Positions 17,855 to 26,681 are shown, counted from the first letter of the stretch. The stretch is DNA of 64,000 nt from Amycolatopsis coloradensis (GCF_001953865.1 NZ_MQUQ01000012.1:1-64000); one strand, 5' to 3'. The notes: generated by a model from the sequence alone, not told the origin. Numbers and translations: made by a program.

Positions 17855-18688
17855 ATGGGCATCCGCAAGTACAAGCCGACGACCCCGGGTCGTCGCGGTT
17901 CCAGCGTCTCCGACTTCGCCGAGATCACTCGGTCCACACCGGAGAAGTCGCTGCTGCGTCCGCTGAGCAAGTCCGGCGGCCGTAACTCCAGCGGCAAGAT
18001 CACCACCCGCCACAAGGGCGGTGGCCACAAGCGTGCGTACCGGCTGATCGACTTCCGCCGGAACGACAAGGACGGCGTTCCCGCCAAGGTCGCGCACATC
18101 GAGTACGACCCCAACCGGTCCGCTCGTATCGCGCTGCTGCACTACGCCGACGGCGAGAAGCGCTACATCATCGCCCCGGAGAAGCTCAAGCAGGGTGACA
18201 CGGTTGAGAACGGCCCCCGCGCCGACATCAAGCCGGGTAACAACCTGCCGCTGCGCAACATCCCGGTCGGCACCGTGATCCACGCGATCGAGCTCCGCCC
18301 CGGTGGCGGCGCGAAGATGGCGCGGTCCGCCGGTGCCAAGGTGCAGCTGGTGGCGAAGGACGGGCCTTACGCCCAGCTTCGTCTCCCCTCGGGCGAGATC
18401 CGCAACGTCGACGTGCGCAACCGCGCCACCATCGGCGAGGTCGGCAACTCCGACCACTCGAACATCAACTGGGGCAAGGCGGGCCGTAACCGCTGGCGCG
18501 GCAAGCGTCCCACCGTCCGTGGTGTCGTCATGAACCCGGTCGACCACCCGCACGGTGGTGGTGAGGGTAAGACCTCCGGTGGTCGCCACCCGGTGAACCC
18601 GAACGGAAAGCCCGAAGGCCGCACCCGCCGCCGCAAGGCTTCCGACGCCATGATCGTCCGCCGCCGGCGTACCGGCAAGAAGCGCTGA
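17855..18688 (+). CDS. rplB: 50S ribosomal protein L2
   Basis: 277 residues, usual length. The peptidyl-transferase-linked segment MNPVDHPHGGGEGKTSGGRH includes the conserved His of the DHPHGGGEG motif. Required for subunit association. Followed after 18 bases (containing AGGGAGGTAG) by rpsS. Confidence 0.98.
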   Translation: MGIRKYKPTTPGRRGSSVSDFAEITRSTPEKSLLRPLSKSGGRNSSGKITTRHKGGGHKRAYRLIDFRRNDKDGVPAKVAHIEYDPNRSARIALLHYADGEKRYIIAPEKLKQGDTVENGPRADIKPGNNLPLRNIPVGTVIHAIELRPGGGAKMARSAGAKVQLVAKDGPYAQLRLPSGEIRNVDVRNRATIGEVGNSDHSNINWGKAGRNRWRGKRPTVRGVVMNPVDHPHGGGEGKTSGGRHPVNPNGKPEGRTRRRKASDAMIVRRRRTGKKR

Positions 18689-18706
18689 GCAGGGAGGTAG
18701 AAGCAC

Positions 18707-18988
18707 ATGCCACGCAGCCTTAAGAAAGGCCCCTTCGTGGACGACCACCTGCTCAAGAAGGTGGACGTTCTCAACGAGTCGGGCAAGAAGACCGTGATCA
18801 AGACTTGGTCGCGTCGCTCCACGATCATCCCGGACTTCCTGGGTCACACGATCGCGGTGCACGACGGACGCAAGCACGTCCCGGTGTTCGTCACCGAGGC
18901 GATGGTGGGTCACAAGTTGGGCGAGTTCGCTCCGACTAGGACCTTCAAGGGCCACATCAAGGACGACCGCAAGTCGCGCCGCCGCTGA
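18707..18988 (+). CDS. rpsS: 30S ribosomal protein S19
   Basis: 93 residues (MPRSLKKGPFVDDHLLKKVD). Conserved RRSTIIPDFLGHTIAVHDGR. Part of the 30S head, forming a bridge to the 50S with S13. 29 bases before rplV. Confidence 0.98.
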   Translation: MPRSLKKGPFVDDHLLKKVDVLNESGKKTVIKTWSRRSTIIPDFLGHTIAVHDGRKHVPVFVTEAMVGHKLGEFAPTRTFKGHIKDDRKSRRR

Positions 18989-19017
18989 GCGGGCACGAGA
19001 GAACAAGGAAGCTAGCG

Positions 19018-19434
19018 ATGAACGCCCAGAACGACGTGGCCGAGGCTTTGCCGACGGCTTACGCGCGGGCTCGCTTCGTCCGGGACTCGCCTACCAAGGT
19101 GCGCCGGGTGATCGAGCTGATCAAGGGACGTAGCGCCGCCGACGCCTTGGCCGTGCTCCAGTTCGCCCCGCAGGCGGCAAGCGAGCCGGTCGCGAAGGTG
19201 CTCGCCAGCGCCGTGGCCAACGCCGAAAACAACCTCGATCTTGACCCGGACACCCTCTGGATCAAGAACGCCTACGCCGATGAGGGCCCGACCCTCAAGC
19301 GCATCCGTCCGCGGGCCCAGGGCCGCGCGTACCGGATCCGCAAGCGGACCAGCCACATCACCGTCGAGGTGGAGTCGCGTCCCAAGGCCGAGGCCAAGAA
19401 GGCACAGGGCAAGAAGAAGGCAGGTGGCCGGTAG
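19018..19434 (+). CDS. rplV: 50S ribosomal protein L22
   Basis: 138 residues; the core ends near 115 with the conserved RAQGRAYRIRKRTSHITVEV, followed by a Lys/Ala-rich tail of about 20 residues common in actinobacteria. L22 lines the exit tunnel. Its TAG overlaps the rpsC GTG by one base. Confidence 0.97.
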   Translation: MNAQNDVAEALPTAYARARFVRDSPTKVRRVIELIKGRSAADALAVLQFAPQAASEPVAKVLASAVANAENNLDLDPDTLWIKNAYADEGPTLKRIRPRAQGRAYRIRKRTSHITVEVESRPKAEAKKAQGKKKAGGR

Positions 19435-20309
19435 TGGGCCAGAAGATCAACCCGCACGGCTTCCGCCTGGGTATCACCACGGACTGGAAGTCGCGTTGGT
19501 ACGCCGACAAGCAGTACGCGGAGTACGTGGCCGAGGACGTCAAGATCCGGAAGCTGCTGTCCACGGGCATGGAGCGCGCCGGGATCTCCAAGGTCGAGAT
19601 CGAGCGCACCCGTGACCGGGTCCGCGTCGACATCCACACCGCCCGGCCGGGCATCGTCATCGGCCGTCGCGGCGCGGAGGCCGACCGTATCCGCGGCGCG
19701 CTGGAGAAGCTGACCGCCAAGCAGGTCCAGCTGAACATCCTCGAGGTCAAGAACCCCGAGGCCGACGCCCAGCTCGTCGCTCAGGGTGTCGCGGAGCAGC
19801 TGAGCAACCGCGTGGCGTTCCGCCGCGCGATGCGCAAGGCGATCCAGACCTCCATGCGCTCGCCGCAGGTCAAGGGCATCCGCGTGCAGTGCGGCGGTCG
19901 TCTCGGCGGTGCCGAGATGTCCCGCTCCGAGCACTACCGCGATGGTCGCGTCCCGCTGCACACGCTGCGTGCCGACATCGACTACGGCTTCTTCGAGGCC
20001 AAGACGACGTTCGGTCGCATCGGCGTGAAGGTGTGGATCTACAAGGGCGAGCTCGTGGGTGGCCTCAAGGCCAAGGAGGCGCGTGACGCCGCCGCGGCCG
20101 CCGAGCGCGCCCCGCGCCGTGACCGTGGTGACCGTCCGTCCCGCCCGCGCCGTTCCGGTGCGTCGGGCACGACGCCGACCTCGACCGAAGCCGGACGGGC
20201 CGCCGCCCGAGAGGCAGACGGCAGCGCCGCTGCCGCCGCCAAGGGCGACGCCGCCCCCGCGGCCACCGAGGCCCCGGCTGCTGAGACTGCAGAAAAGACG
20301 GAGGGCTGA
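19434..20309 (+). CDS. rpsC: 30S ribosomal protein S3 with long tail
   Basis: 291 residues from GTG 19434 (MGQKINPHGFRLGITTDWKS). KH domain with GRRG (IVIGRRGAEADRI) intact. The conserved protein ends near residue 215; the remaining ~75 residues are Arg-rich then Ala/Glu-rich and disordered, far longer than the E. coli protein. S3 lines the mRNA entry channel and is part of the ribosomal helicase. Confidence 0.98.
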   Translation: MGQKINPHGFRLGITTDWKSRWYADKQYAEYVAEDVKIRKLLSTGMERAGISKVEIERTRDRVRVDIHTARPGIVIGRRGAEADRIRGALEKLTAKQVQLNILEVKNPEADAQLVAQGVAEQLSNRVAFRRAMRKAIQTSMRSPQVKGIRVQCGGRLGGAEMSRSEHYRDGRVPLHTLRADIDYGFFEAKTTFGRIGVKVWIYKGELVGGLKAKEARDAAAAAERAPRRDRGDRPSRPRRSGASGTTPTSTEAGRAAAREADGSAAAAAKGDAAPAATEAPAAETAEKTEG

Positions 20310-20312
20310 CAC

Positions 20313-20732
20313 GTGCTCATCCCGCGCAGGGTCAAGCACCGGAAGCAGCACTCCCCGAAGCGCCACGGTGCCGCCAAGGGCGGTACGAAGGTCAGCTTCG
20401 GCGAGTACGGCATCCAGGCGCTTGAGCACAGCTACGTGACCAACAGGCAGATCGAGTCCGCTCGTATCGCCATGACGCGTCACATCAAGCGTGGCGGCAA
20501 GGTGTGGACGACCATCTACCCGGACCGCCCGCTGACCAAGAAGCCGGCGGAAACCCGCATGGGTTCCGGTAAGGGTTCGCCCGAGTGGTGGATCGCCAAC
20601 GTGAAGCCGGGCCGCGTGATGTTCGAGATCTCGTTCCCGAACGAGGAGACCGCCCGTGAGGCGCTCCGTCGCGCGATCCACAAGCTGCCCATGAAGTGCC
20701 GCATCGTGACCCGTGAAGGTGGTGAGTTCTGA
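20313..20732 (+). CDS. rplP: 50S ribosomal protein L16
   Basis: 139 residues from GTG 20313 (MLIPRRVKHRKQHSPKRHGA). Conserved KPAETRMGSGKGSPEWWIAN near the A site. Overlaps the rpmC ATG by one base (TGATG). Confidence 0.98.
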   Translation: MLIPRRVKHRKQHSPKRHGAAKGGTKVSFGEYGIQALEHSYVTNRQIESARIAMTRHIKRGGKVWTTIYPDRPLTKKPAETRMGSGKGSPEWWIANVKPGRVMFEISFPNEETAREALRRAIHKLPMKCRIVTREGGEF

Positions 20733-20980
20733 TGGCGAAGGCTGGTATCGCCCAGACGTCGGAGCTTCGTGAGCTCACCGCGGAAGAGCTTGTCCTGCGT
20801 CTCAAGGAATACAAGGAGGAGCTCTTCAACCTCCGCTTCCAGATGGCGACCGGACAGCTCGACAACAACCGCCGTCTGCGCACCGTCCGCACGGACATCG
20901 CGCGGATCTACACGGTCATGCGCGAGCGTGAACTCGGCCTGTCCGTTTCCCCTGACGCCGAGAGTGAAGGTGCCGCATGA
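20732..20980 (+). CDS. rpmC: 50S ribosomal protein L29
   Basis: 82 residues; helical hairpin with LKEYKEELFNLRFQMATGQL and RTVRTDIARIYTVMRERELG. At the tunnel exit next to L23. Four-base overlap with rpsQ (ATGA). Confidence 0.96.
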   Translation: MAKAGIAQTSELRELTAEELVLRLKEYKEELFNLRFQMATGQLDNNRRLRTVRTDIARIYTVMRERELGLSVSPDAESEGAA

Positions 20981-21255
20981 GCGAGCAGCCCACCGAGGCG
21001 GCCCCCCGTAACGACCGCAAGGTCCGTGAGGGTTACGTCGTCTCGGACAAGATGAACAAGACGATCGTGGTCGAGCTCGAGGACCGCAAGAAGCACCGTC
21101 GGTACGCCAAGGTTCTCCGCAGCACCAGCAAGGTCAAGGTGCACGACGAGAACAACGAGGCGGGCATCGGCGACCGGGTCACCCTGATGGAGACCCGCCC
21201 GCTGTCGGCGACCAAGCGCTGGCGTCTGGTGCAGATCGTGGAGAAGGCCAAGTAA
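20977..21255 (+). CDS. rpsQ: 30S ribosomal protein S17
   Basis: 92 residues; KVREGYVVSDKMNKTIVVEL is the conserved OB-fold start. Binds 16S rRNA early in assembly. Followed by a 94-base gap with a small GGGCTC-TTTTT-GAGTCC hairpin (about 21249-21265), then rplN. Confidence 0.97.
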   Translation: MSEQPTEAAPRNDRKVREGYVVSDKMNKTIVVELEDRKKHRRYAKVLRSTSKVKVHDENNEAGIGDRVTLMETRPLSATKRWRLVQIVEKAK

Positions 21256-21349
21256 GTAGGGCTCTTTTTGAGTCCCTTAGTTCCGCAAGGCTCGCGACTG
21301 AAACATCGAAAGATGAGCGCGAGAACCAGCGCGACATACAGGAGTTGAC

Positions 21350-21718
21350 GTGATCCAGCAGGAGTCGCGGCTTCGGGTTGCCGACAACACGGGCGCGAAG
21401 GAAATCCTTTGCATCCGCGTTCTCGGCGGTTCGGGGCGGCGCTACGCGGGCATCGGCGACATCATCGTCGCCACCGTGAAGGACGCCATGCCGGCTGCCG
21501 GCGTGAAGAAGGGTGACGTCGTCAAGGCGGTCATCGTTCGCACGCGCAAGGAGCGCCGTCGTCCGGACGGTTCTTACATCCGCTTCGACGAGAACGCTGC
21601 TGTGCTCATCAAGAACGACAATGAGCCCCGCGGCACCCGCATCTTCGGCCCGGTGGGCCGCGAGCTGCGCGACCGAAAGTTCATGAAGATCATTTCGCTC
21701 GCGCCGGAGGTGTTGTAG
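21350..21718 (+). CDS. rplN: 50S ribosomal protein L14
   Basis: 122 residues from GTG 21350 (MIQQESRLRVADNTGAKEIL), the universal N-terminus. CAGGAG precedes it. Forms intersubunit bridges and is the docking site of RsfS. The spc operon conventionally begins here. Three bases before rplX. Confidence 0.98.
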   Translation: MIQQESRLRVADNTGAKEILCIRVLGGSGRRYAGIGDIIVATVKDAMPAAGVKKGDVVKAVIVRTRKERRRPDGSYIRFDENAAVLIKNDNEPRGTRIFGPVGRELRDRKFMKIISLAPEVL

Positions 21719-21721
21719 AGC

Positions 21722-22036
21722 ATGAAGGTGAAGAAGGGCGACACGGTCGTCGTCGTCGCCGGCAAGGACAAGGGTGCCAAGGGCAAGGTCATTCAGGCCT
21801 ACCCCGAGCGCGAGCGCGTGCTGGTCGAGGGCGTGAACCGGATCAAGAAGCACACGCGGATCTCCCAGACCCAGCGCGGCGCGCAGTCCGGCGGCATCGT
21901 CACGCAGGAGGCGCCCATCCACGTCTCGAACGTGATGGTCGTCGACTCCGACGGCAAGCCGACCCGGGTGGGCTACCGCATCGGCGAGGACGGCAAGAAG
22001 GTCCGGGTCTCGCGCCGGAACGGTAAGGACATCTGA
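21722..22036 (+). CDS. rplX: 50S ribosomal protein L24
   Basis: 104 residues. KOW motif KKGDTVVVVAGKDKGAKGKV at 4-23. Initiates 50S assembly. Two bases before rplE. Confidence 0.98.
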   Translation: MKVKKGDTVVVVAGKDKGAKGKVIQAYPERERVLVEGVNRIKKHTRISQTQRGAQSGGIVTQEAPIHVSNVMVVDSDGKPTRVGYRIGEDGKKVRVSRRNGKDI

Positions 22037-22038
22037 TC

Positions 22039-22602
22039 ATGACCACCGCAGAGAAGATCGCCCCGCGCCTCAAGGTGCGGTACCGCGAGGAGATCAAGGG
22101 ACAGCTCCAGGAGGAGTTCTCCTTCGAGAACGTCCACCAGATCCCGGGCGTCGTCAAGGTCGTCGTGAACATGGGTGTCGGTGACGCCGCCCGTGACAGC
22201 AAGCTGATCGAAGGCGCCATCCGCGACCTGGCCGCGATCACCGGGCAGAAGCCCGAGGTTCGCAAGGCTCGCAAGTCCATCGCGCAGTTCAAGCTGCGTG
22301 AGGGCCAGCCGATCGGTGCGCGCGTCACGCTGCGCAACGACCGGATGTGGGAGTTCCTCGACCGGCTGCTGACCATCGCGCTGCCGCGTATCCGTGACTT
22401 CCGCGGGCTTTCGCCGAAGCAGTTCGACGGCAACGGCAACTACACGTTCGGTCTCAACGAGCAGTCGATGTTCCACGAGATCGACCCGGACGCCATCGAC
22501 CGCCCGCGCGGTATGGACGTCACTGTCGTCACCACCGCCAACACCGACGACGAGGGCCGCGCGCTGCTTCGCAAGCTCGGCTTCCCGTTCAAGGAGAACT
22601 GA
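22039..22602 (+). CDS. rplE: 50S ribosomal protein L5
   Basis: 187 residues. Conserved KVVVNMGVGDAARDSKLIEG and DFRGLSPKQFDGNGNYTFGL. Part of the 5S rRNA complex of the central protuberance. Four bases before rpsZ. Confidence 0.98.
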   Translation: MTTAEKIAPRLKVRYREEIKGQLQEEFSFENVHQIPGVVKVVVNMGVGDAARDSKLIEGAIRDLAAITGQKPEVRKARKSIAQFKLREGQPIGARVTLRNDRMWEFLDRLLTIALPRIRDFRGLSPKQFDGNGNYTFGLNEQSMFHEIDPDAIDRPRGMDVTVVTTANTDDEGRALLRKLGFPFKEN

Positions 22603-22606
22603 GTCG

Positions 22607-22792
22607 ATGGCCAAGAAAGCACTGGTCCACAAGGCCGCGAAGACGCCGAAGTTCAAGGTTCGCGGTTACACGCGTTGCCAGCGGTGCGGTCGCCCGCACT
22701 CGGTGTTCCGCAAGTTCGGGCTCTGCCGGATCTGCCTTCGCGAGATGGCACACGCGGGCGAGCTGCCCGGCGTCCGCAAGTCCAGCTGGTAA
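22607..22792 (+). CDS. rpsZ: 30S ribosomal protein S14, zinc-binding type
   Basis: 61 residues from ATG 22607 (MAKKALVHKAAKTPKFKVRG). Two CxxC pairs (C24, C27 and C40, C43) bind zinc, so this is the short C+ form and not the longer zinc-free paralogue. The spc operon copy is typically the zinc form in actinobacteria; a zinc-starvation paralogue would be elsewhere. A 95-base gap follows. Confidence 0.98.
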   Translation: MAKKALVHKAAKTPKFKVRGYTRCQRCGRPHSVFRKFGLCRICLREMAHAGELPGVRKSSW

Positions 22793-22887
22793 GAGTCTTT
22801 TAACTCCCACTTCGCCACAGGCCCCGCACGCTCTGCTCATCCGGGCAGGGCTTCGGGGAACCAGGCGAGAAAGGTTGACAGGTCACC

Positions 22888-23286
22888 ATGACGATGACCG
22901 ACCCCATCGCAGACTTCTTGACCCGTCTGCGTAACGCGAACTCGGCTTACCACGACGAGGTCGTGCTTCCCCACTCGAAGATCAAGGCGAACATCGCCGA
23001 GATCCTCAAGCGCGAGGGCTACATCGCGAGCTACCGCGACGAGCCGGGCGAGAAGCACAAGAACCTCGTCGTGGAGCTGAAGTACGGCCCCAACCGTGAG
23101 CGAAGCATCGCCGGCCTCCGCCGCGTGTCCAAGCCCGGCCTGCGGGTCTACGCAAAATCGACCGAACTGCCGTCCGTTCTGGGTGGCCTCGGCGTCGCGA
23201 TCATCTCGACGTCGTCCGGCCTCCAGACCGACCGTCAGGCCAAGCGAAACAGCGTGGGCGGCGAAGTCCTCGCCTACGTCTGGTAA
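22888..23286 (+). CDS. rpsH: 30S ribosomal protein S8
   Basis: 132 residues; MTDPIADFLTRLRNANSAYH is the conserved start, so the ATG at 22894 is an equally good alternative start. C-terminal VGGEVLAYVW conserved. Binds 16S helix 21; the regulator of spc operons in E. coli. Confidence 0.97.
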   Translation: MTMTDPIADFLTRLRNANSAYHDEVVLPHSKIKANIAEILKREGYIASYRDEPGEKHKNLVVELKYGPNRERSIAGLRRVSKPGLRVYAKSTELPSVLGGLGVAIISTSSGLQTDRQAKRNSVGGEVLAYVW

Positions 23287-23302
23287 GGAAGGGGGCACAG
23301 AC

Positions 23303-23839
23303 ATGTCACGCATTGGAAAGCTGCCGGTCGCCGTCCCCTCCGGGGTCGAGGTGACCATCGAAGGTCAGCAGATCAAGGTCAAGGGGCCCAAGGGCACCCT
23401 TGAGCACACCATCGCCGAGCCGATCACCGTGGAGCACGCCGACGGCACGCTCCAGGTGAAGCGTCCCGACGAGGAGCGCAACAGCCGTGCCCTGCACGGT
23501 CTCACCCGGACGCTGGTCAACAACCTCGTCGTCGGTGTGACCGAGGGCTACGAGAAGAAGCTCGAAATCCACGGTGTCGGTTACCGCGTGCAGGCCAAGG
23601 GCTCGGACCTCGAGTTCGCCCTCGGCTACAGCCACCCGGTGAAGATCGAGGCCCCCGAAGGCATCACCTTCAAGGTCGAGACCCCCACCCGGTTCTCGGT
23701 CTCGGGCATCGACAAGCAGAAGGTCGGCCAGATCGCCGCGGTCATCCGCAAGCTGCGCCGCCCGGACCCGTACAAGGGCAAGGGCCTGCGCTACGAGGGT
23801 GAGAAGATCCGCCGCAAGGTCGGAAAGACGGGTAAGTGA
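23303..23839 (+). CDS. rplF: 50S ribosomal protein L6
   Basis: 178 residues from ATG 23303 (MSRIGKLPVAVPSGVEVTIE), preceded by AAGGAAGGGGG. C-terminal RRPDPYKGKGLRYEGEKIRR conserved. Near the sarcin-ricin loop and GTPase centre. Its stop overlaps a possible GTG start for rplR. Confidence 0.98.
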   Translation: MSRIGKLPVAVPSGVEVTIEGQQIKVKGPKGTLEHTIAEPITVEHADGTLQVKRPDEERNSRALHGLTRTLVNNLVVGVTEGYEKKLEIHGVGYRVQAKGSDLEFALGYSHPVKIEAPEGITFKVETPTRFSVSGIDKQKVGQIAAVIRKLRRPDPYKGKGLRYEGEKIRRKVGKTGK

Positions 23840-23841
23840 TC

Positions 23842-24240
23842 ATGAGCGACACGACTACGAAGCGCAAGCCGGTCGGCAAGGACATTTCGACCCGCCGCCG
23901 CGTCGCGAAGGCCCGTCGGCACTTCCGCCTTCGCAAGAAGATCAACGGCACGGACCAGCGTCCGCGCCTGGTCGTCAAGCGTTCGTCGCGGCACATCGCC
24001 GTGCAGCTGATCGACGACCTCGCCGGCAAGACCCTGGCGTCGGCGTCCACCCTCGAGGCGGACGTCCGCGCCCTGGACGGCGACAAGAAGGCCAAGGCCG
24101 CCAAGGTCGGGGAACTCGTCGCCGCCCGCGCCAAGAACGCCGGTGTCTCGACCGTGGTGTTCGACCGTGGTGGCAATGCCTACCACGGCCGCATCGCCGC
24201 GCTCGCCGACGCCGCGCGTGAAGCGGGGTTGGAATTCTGA
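23842..24240 (+). CDS. rplR: 50S ribosomal protein L18
   Basis: 132 residues from ATG 23842 (MSDTTTKRKPVGKDISTRRR). A GTG at 23836 overlapping the rplF stop (GTGA) is in frame and would add two residues; which is used cannot be decided from sequence. Binds 5S rRNA. 31 bases before rpsE. Confidence 0.97.
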   Translation: MSDTTTKRKPVGKDISTRRRVAKARRHFRLRKKINGTDQRPRLVVKRSSRHIAVQLIDDLAGKTLASASTLEADVRALDGDKKAKAAKVGELVAARAKNAGVSTVVFDRGGNAYHGRIAALADAAREAGLEF

Positions 24241-24271
24241 TGCAGATGCTCGTGAATGGAAGGAAAGCCTG

Positions 24272-24919
24272 ATGCCGGGACGTACACGGCAATTCGGCGG
24301 CGGCCAGGGCGGACCCGGCGGGCAGGGCGGCAATGACCGCAATGAACGTCGTGGTGGCGGCCGGGATCGTCGCGACAGCGGTCGTGGCGGGGCCGGCCAG
24401 GACAAGACCCCGCACCTCGAGAAGGTCGTGACGATCAACCGCGTCGCCAAGGTCGTCAAGGGTGGTCGTCGCTTCAGCTTCACCGCCCTGGTGGTCGTCG
24501 GTGACGGCGACGGTCAGGTCGGCGTCGGCTACGGCAAGGCCAAGGAAGTTCCCGCGGCCATCGCCAAGGGCGTCGAGGAAGCGAAGAAGAACTTCTTCCG
24601 CGTTCCCCGCGTCGGTGGCACCATTCCCCACCCGATCCAGGGTGAGGAAGCCGCCGGTGTCGTGCTGCTGCGTCCGGCGTCCGCCGGTACCGGTGTCATC
24701 GCCGGTGGTCCGGTCCGCGCGGTGCTGGAGTGCGCGGGTGTCCACGACGTGCTGTCGAAGTCGCTCGGCTCCGACAACGCGATCAACATCGTGCACGCGA
24801 CCGTGGCGGCCCTGAAGGGTCTGCAGCGTCCCGAAGAGGTCGCGGCCCGCCGCGGTCTCCCGCTCGAGGACGTCGCCCCGGCTCGGATGCTGCGCCAGCG
24901 TGCGGGTCAGGGGGTCTGA
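24272..24919 (+). CDS. rpsE: 30S ribosomal protein S5
   Basis: 215 residues from ATG 24272 (MPGRTRQFGGGQGGPGGQGG), after GGAAGG at 24258-24263. The first ~45 residues are a Gly/Arg-rich extension; the core starts at HLEKVVTINRVAKVVKGGRR, which includes the spectinomycin-contact loop. One base before rpmD. Confidence 0.97.
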   Translation: MPGRTRQFGGGQGGPGGQGGNDRNERRGGGRDRRDSGRGGAGQDKTPHLEKVVTINRVAKVVKGGRRFSFTALVVVGDGDGQVGVGYGKAKEVPAAIAKGVEEAKKNFFRVPRVGGTIPHPIQGEEAAGVVLLRPASAGTGVIAGGPVRAVLECAGVHDVLSKSLGSDNAINIVHATVAALKGLQRPEEVAARRGLPLEDVAPARMLRQRAGQGV

Positions 24920-24920
24920 C

Positions 24921-25106
24921 ATGACTCAGCTCAAGGTGACCCAGGTCAAGAGCAAGATCGGCACCAAGCACAACCACCGTGAATCGCTGCGTACCCTCGG
25001 GCTGCGCAAGATCCGGCAGTCTGTAGTGCGTGAAGACACCCCCCAGGTTCGCGGCCTCATCCACACGGTCCGCCACCTGGTGGAGGTCGAGGAGGTCAAG
25101 GCATGA
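24921..25106 (+). CDS. rpmD: 50S ribosomal protein L30
   Basis: 61 residues from ATG 24921 (MTQLKVTQVKSKIGTKHNHR). LGLRKIRQSVVREDTPQVRG is the conserved centre. ATGA overlap of four bases with rplO. Confidence 0.97.
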   Translation: MTQLKVTQVKSKIGTKHNHRESLRTLGLRKIRQSVVREDTPQVRGLIHTVRHLVEVEEVKA

Positions 25107-25549
25107 CTGCCATCAAGATCCATCACCTTCGTCCGGCTCCCGGCGCGAAGCGCGACAAGGTCCGCGTCGGCCGTGGTGAGGGCTCGAAGGGCAAGACCGC
25201 CGGTCGCGGTACCAAGGGCACCAAGGCCCGGAAGAACGTGCCCGCCGGTTTCGAGGGTGGGCAGATGCCCATCCACATGCGGCTGCCGAAGCTGCGTGGC
25301 TTCAAGAACCGTTTCCGTACCGAGTACCAGCCGGTGAACCTGGGCGACATCGCCCGCGTCTTCCCGGACGGTGGCAAGGTCGGCAACGAGGAGCTCGTCG
25401 CGAAGGGCCTCGTTCGCAAGAACAAGCTCGTGAAGGTGCTCGGCAACGGTGACCTGAACGGCGTCAAGCTGGACGTCACCGCCGATGCTTTCTCCGGCTC
25501 CGCCAAGGAGAAGCTCTCCGCCGCCGGTGGCTCCGCCACCACGCTCTGA
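25103..25549 (+). CDS. rplO: 50S ribosomal protein L15
   Basis: 148 residues. Gly-rich conserved GRGEGSKGKTAGRGTKGTKA and FEGGQMPIHMRLPKLRGFKN. Last gene of the S10/spc run; unlike E. coli, secY is not next but 2 kb away after two unrelated genes, an arrangement like that in other actinobacteria. A strong terminator follows. Confidence 0.97.
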   Translation: MTAIKIHHLRPAPGAKRDKVRVGRGEGSKGKTAGRGTKGTKARKNVPAGFEGGQMPIHMRLPKLRGFKNRFRTEYQPVNLGDIARVFPDGGKVGNEELVAKGLVRKNKLVKVLGNGDLNGVKLDVTADAFSGSAKEKLSAAGGSATTL

Positions 25550-25570
25550 GCTCTCTTCGCTCGCTTCACC

Positions 25571-25605
25571 GAAAGGCCCGCCCGGCTCCGCCCGGCGGGC
25601 CTTTC
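25571..25605 (+). terminator. terminator after rplO
   Basis: GAAAGGCCCGCC (25571-25582) pairs perfectly with GGCGGGCCTTTC (25594-25605), an 11-base loop between. Lies 21 bases after the rplO stop. Confidence 0.9.
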
Positions 25606-25628
25606 GCTTGCGCTCCTCCCGGCGGCTT

Positions 25629-25809
25629 CGACTTTCGCGGGCTAAGTGCGATCCGGTCCCTTCTCCCCGGCGCTCCCGCTGACTTGCGTTTCGCCCCCTA
25701 ATCGTGATCCGGGGCCAGACGCGAACAGAGCGACTTTCGCCCCCTAATCGCGATCCGCCGGTCGCCCAGGTGCTCGCCGCTCAGATCGCGATTAGGGGGC
25801 GAAACGCAA
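25629..25809. repeat. cluster of four dispersed palindromic repeats
   Basis: Copies at 25629-25656, 25681-25712, 25731-25757 and, inverted, 25784-25809. The last two share a 21-base perfect inverted match (TTTCGCCCCCTAATCGCGAT and one more base), a potential long hairpin with a loop of about 27 bases. They fill the gap between the rplO terminator and the 25858 gene. Confidence 0.88.
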
Positions 25810-25857
25810 CCGGCGCCGAGCGTGGCGGTTGGGGGTCTGTGCTGGAAGGATCGGGAG

Positions 25858-26631
25858 GTGGACACGCCTCCTCGGCAGGACCAGCAGCCCTTCCCACCGC
25901 AGCCGGTCGCGCCGCCGACGGTCATCTCGGTGCAGGGGCCCATAGACCCCGCTAGCGCGCCGGTCCGCTCTGGCCAACCTGAGCCTCGCAGGCTGGTGGC
26001 AGCGGGCCTGGCGGCCCTGGCGCTGATCCTGACGCTCGTCGGCTGCTTCTTCCCGTTCTTCAGCACGGAGCATCGCCTCGACCTCGATCGCAGCGACAAG
26101 TTCGTGATCGTCGTCGTCCAAGGCGCGTGGGAAACAGTGGTCAACCAGCCCGAAGGACACAGCCTCACGACGTCGACGTCGCCTGTCGGTATTCCTCTCC
26201 TGATCGCTGCGGCGATCCTGCTGGTGGCCACGATCGTGAGTGCCCGCGCCACCTTCTTCCGGCGGCCGGGAAGCTTGGATCGATGGCTCGTGACCATCGG
26301 GGTGGTGTTCCTCGCCGGAGTCGTCTTCACCGTCACCATGCTGGGATTCGGAAATCAGCTGGGAGAACCCACCGAATCGTCGACGACGTTCAGTGCCGGC
26401 ATATGGGCTCTGTTCGCGGCAGTGGTCGCGGCTGCGGTAGCGGCGATCGTGAGTCACCGTGTCGAGGAGGCCGAGGTCCCGGTGGGCGGCGACCCGGGGC
26501 TCGCGGACATGCCCACTCCGAAAGATGGTATTTCCATCGCTGTGCTACCGCCGGAACCACAGCCGACACCTCCGCCGGACTATTCGGCCTTCGCCTCTCC
26601 GCCGGATCCCAGCCCAAAGGAGCGCGATTAG
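25858..26631 (+). CDS. membrane protein of unknown function
   Basis: Start taken at GTG 25858 because AAGGATCGGGAG lies directly before it; an in-frame GTG at 25822 is an alternative. 257 residues: Pro/Gln-rich N-terminus (about 45 residues), four hydrophobic helices between about 45 and 205, and a Pro-rich acidic cytoplasmic tail. No family recognised. The TAG stop (26629-26631) lies in a dispersed repeat copy, and the last residues (KERD) are encoded by its start. Confidence 0.68.
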   Translation: MDTPPRQDQQPFPPQPVAPPTVISVQGPIDPASAPVRSGQPEPRRLVAAGLAALALILTLVGCFFPFFSTEHRLDLDRSDKFVIVVVQGAWETVVNQPEGHSLTTSTSPVGIPLLIAAAILLVATIVSARATFFRRPGSLDRWLVTIGVVFLAGVVFTVTMLGFGNQLGEPTESSTTFSAGIWALFAAVVAAAVAAIVSHRVEEAEVPVGGDPGLADMPTPKDGISIAVLPPEPQPTPPPDYSAFASPPDPSPKERD

Positions 26632-26646
26632 TCCGCTAAACGCGCT
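26622..26646. repeat. dispersed palindromic repeat providing a stop codon
   Basis: GCGCGATTAGTCCGCTAAAC and flanks, a copy with one base changed in the core (GTCC for GCCC). It contains the stop codon of the 25858 gene and ends 35 bases before the LysE-family start. Confidence 0.85.
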
Positions 26647-26681
26647 CGCGTCGGTCGATACGGTGAAGGAGGAGGTGACCG

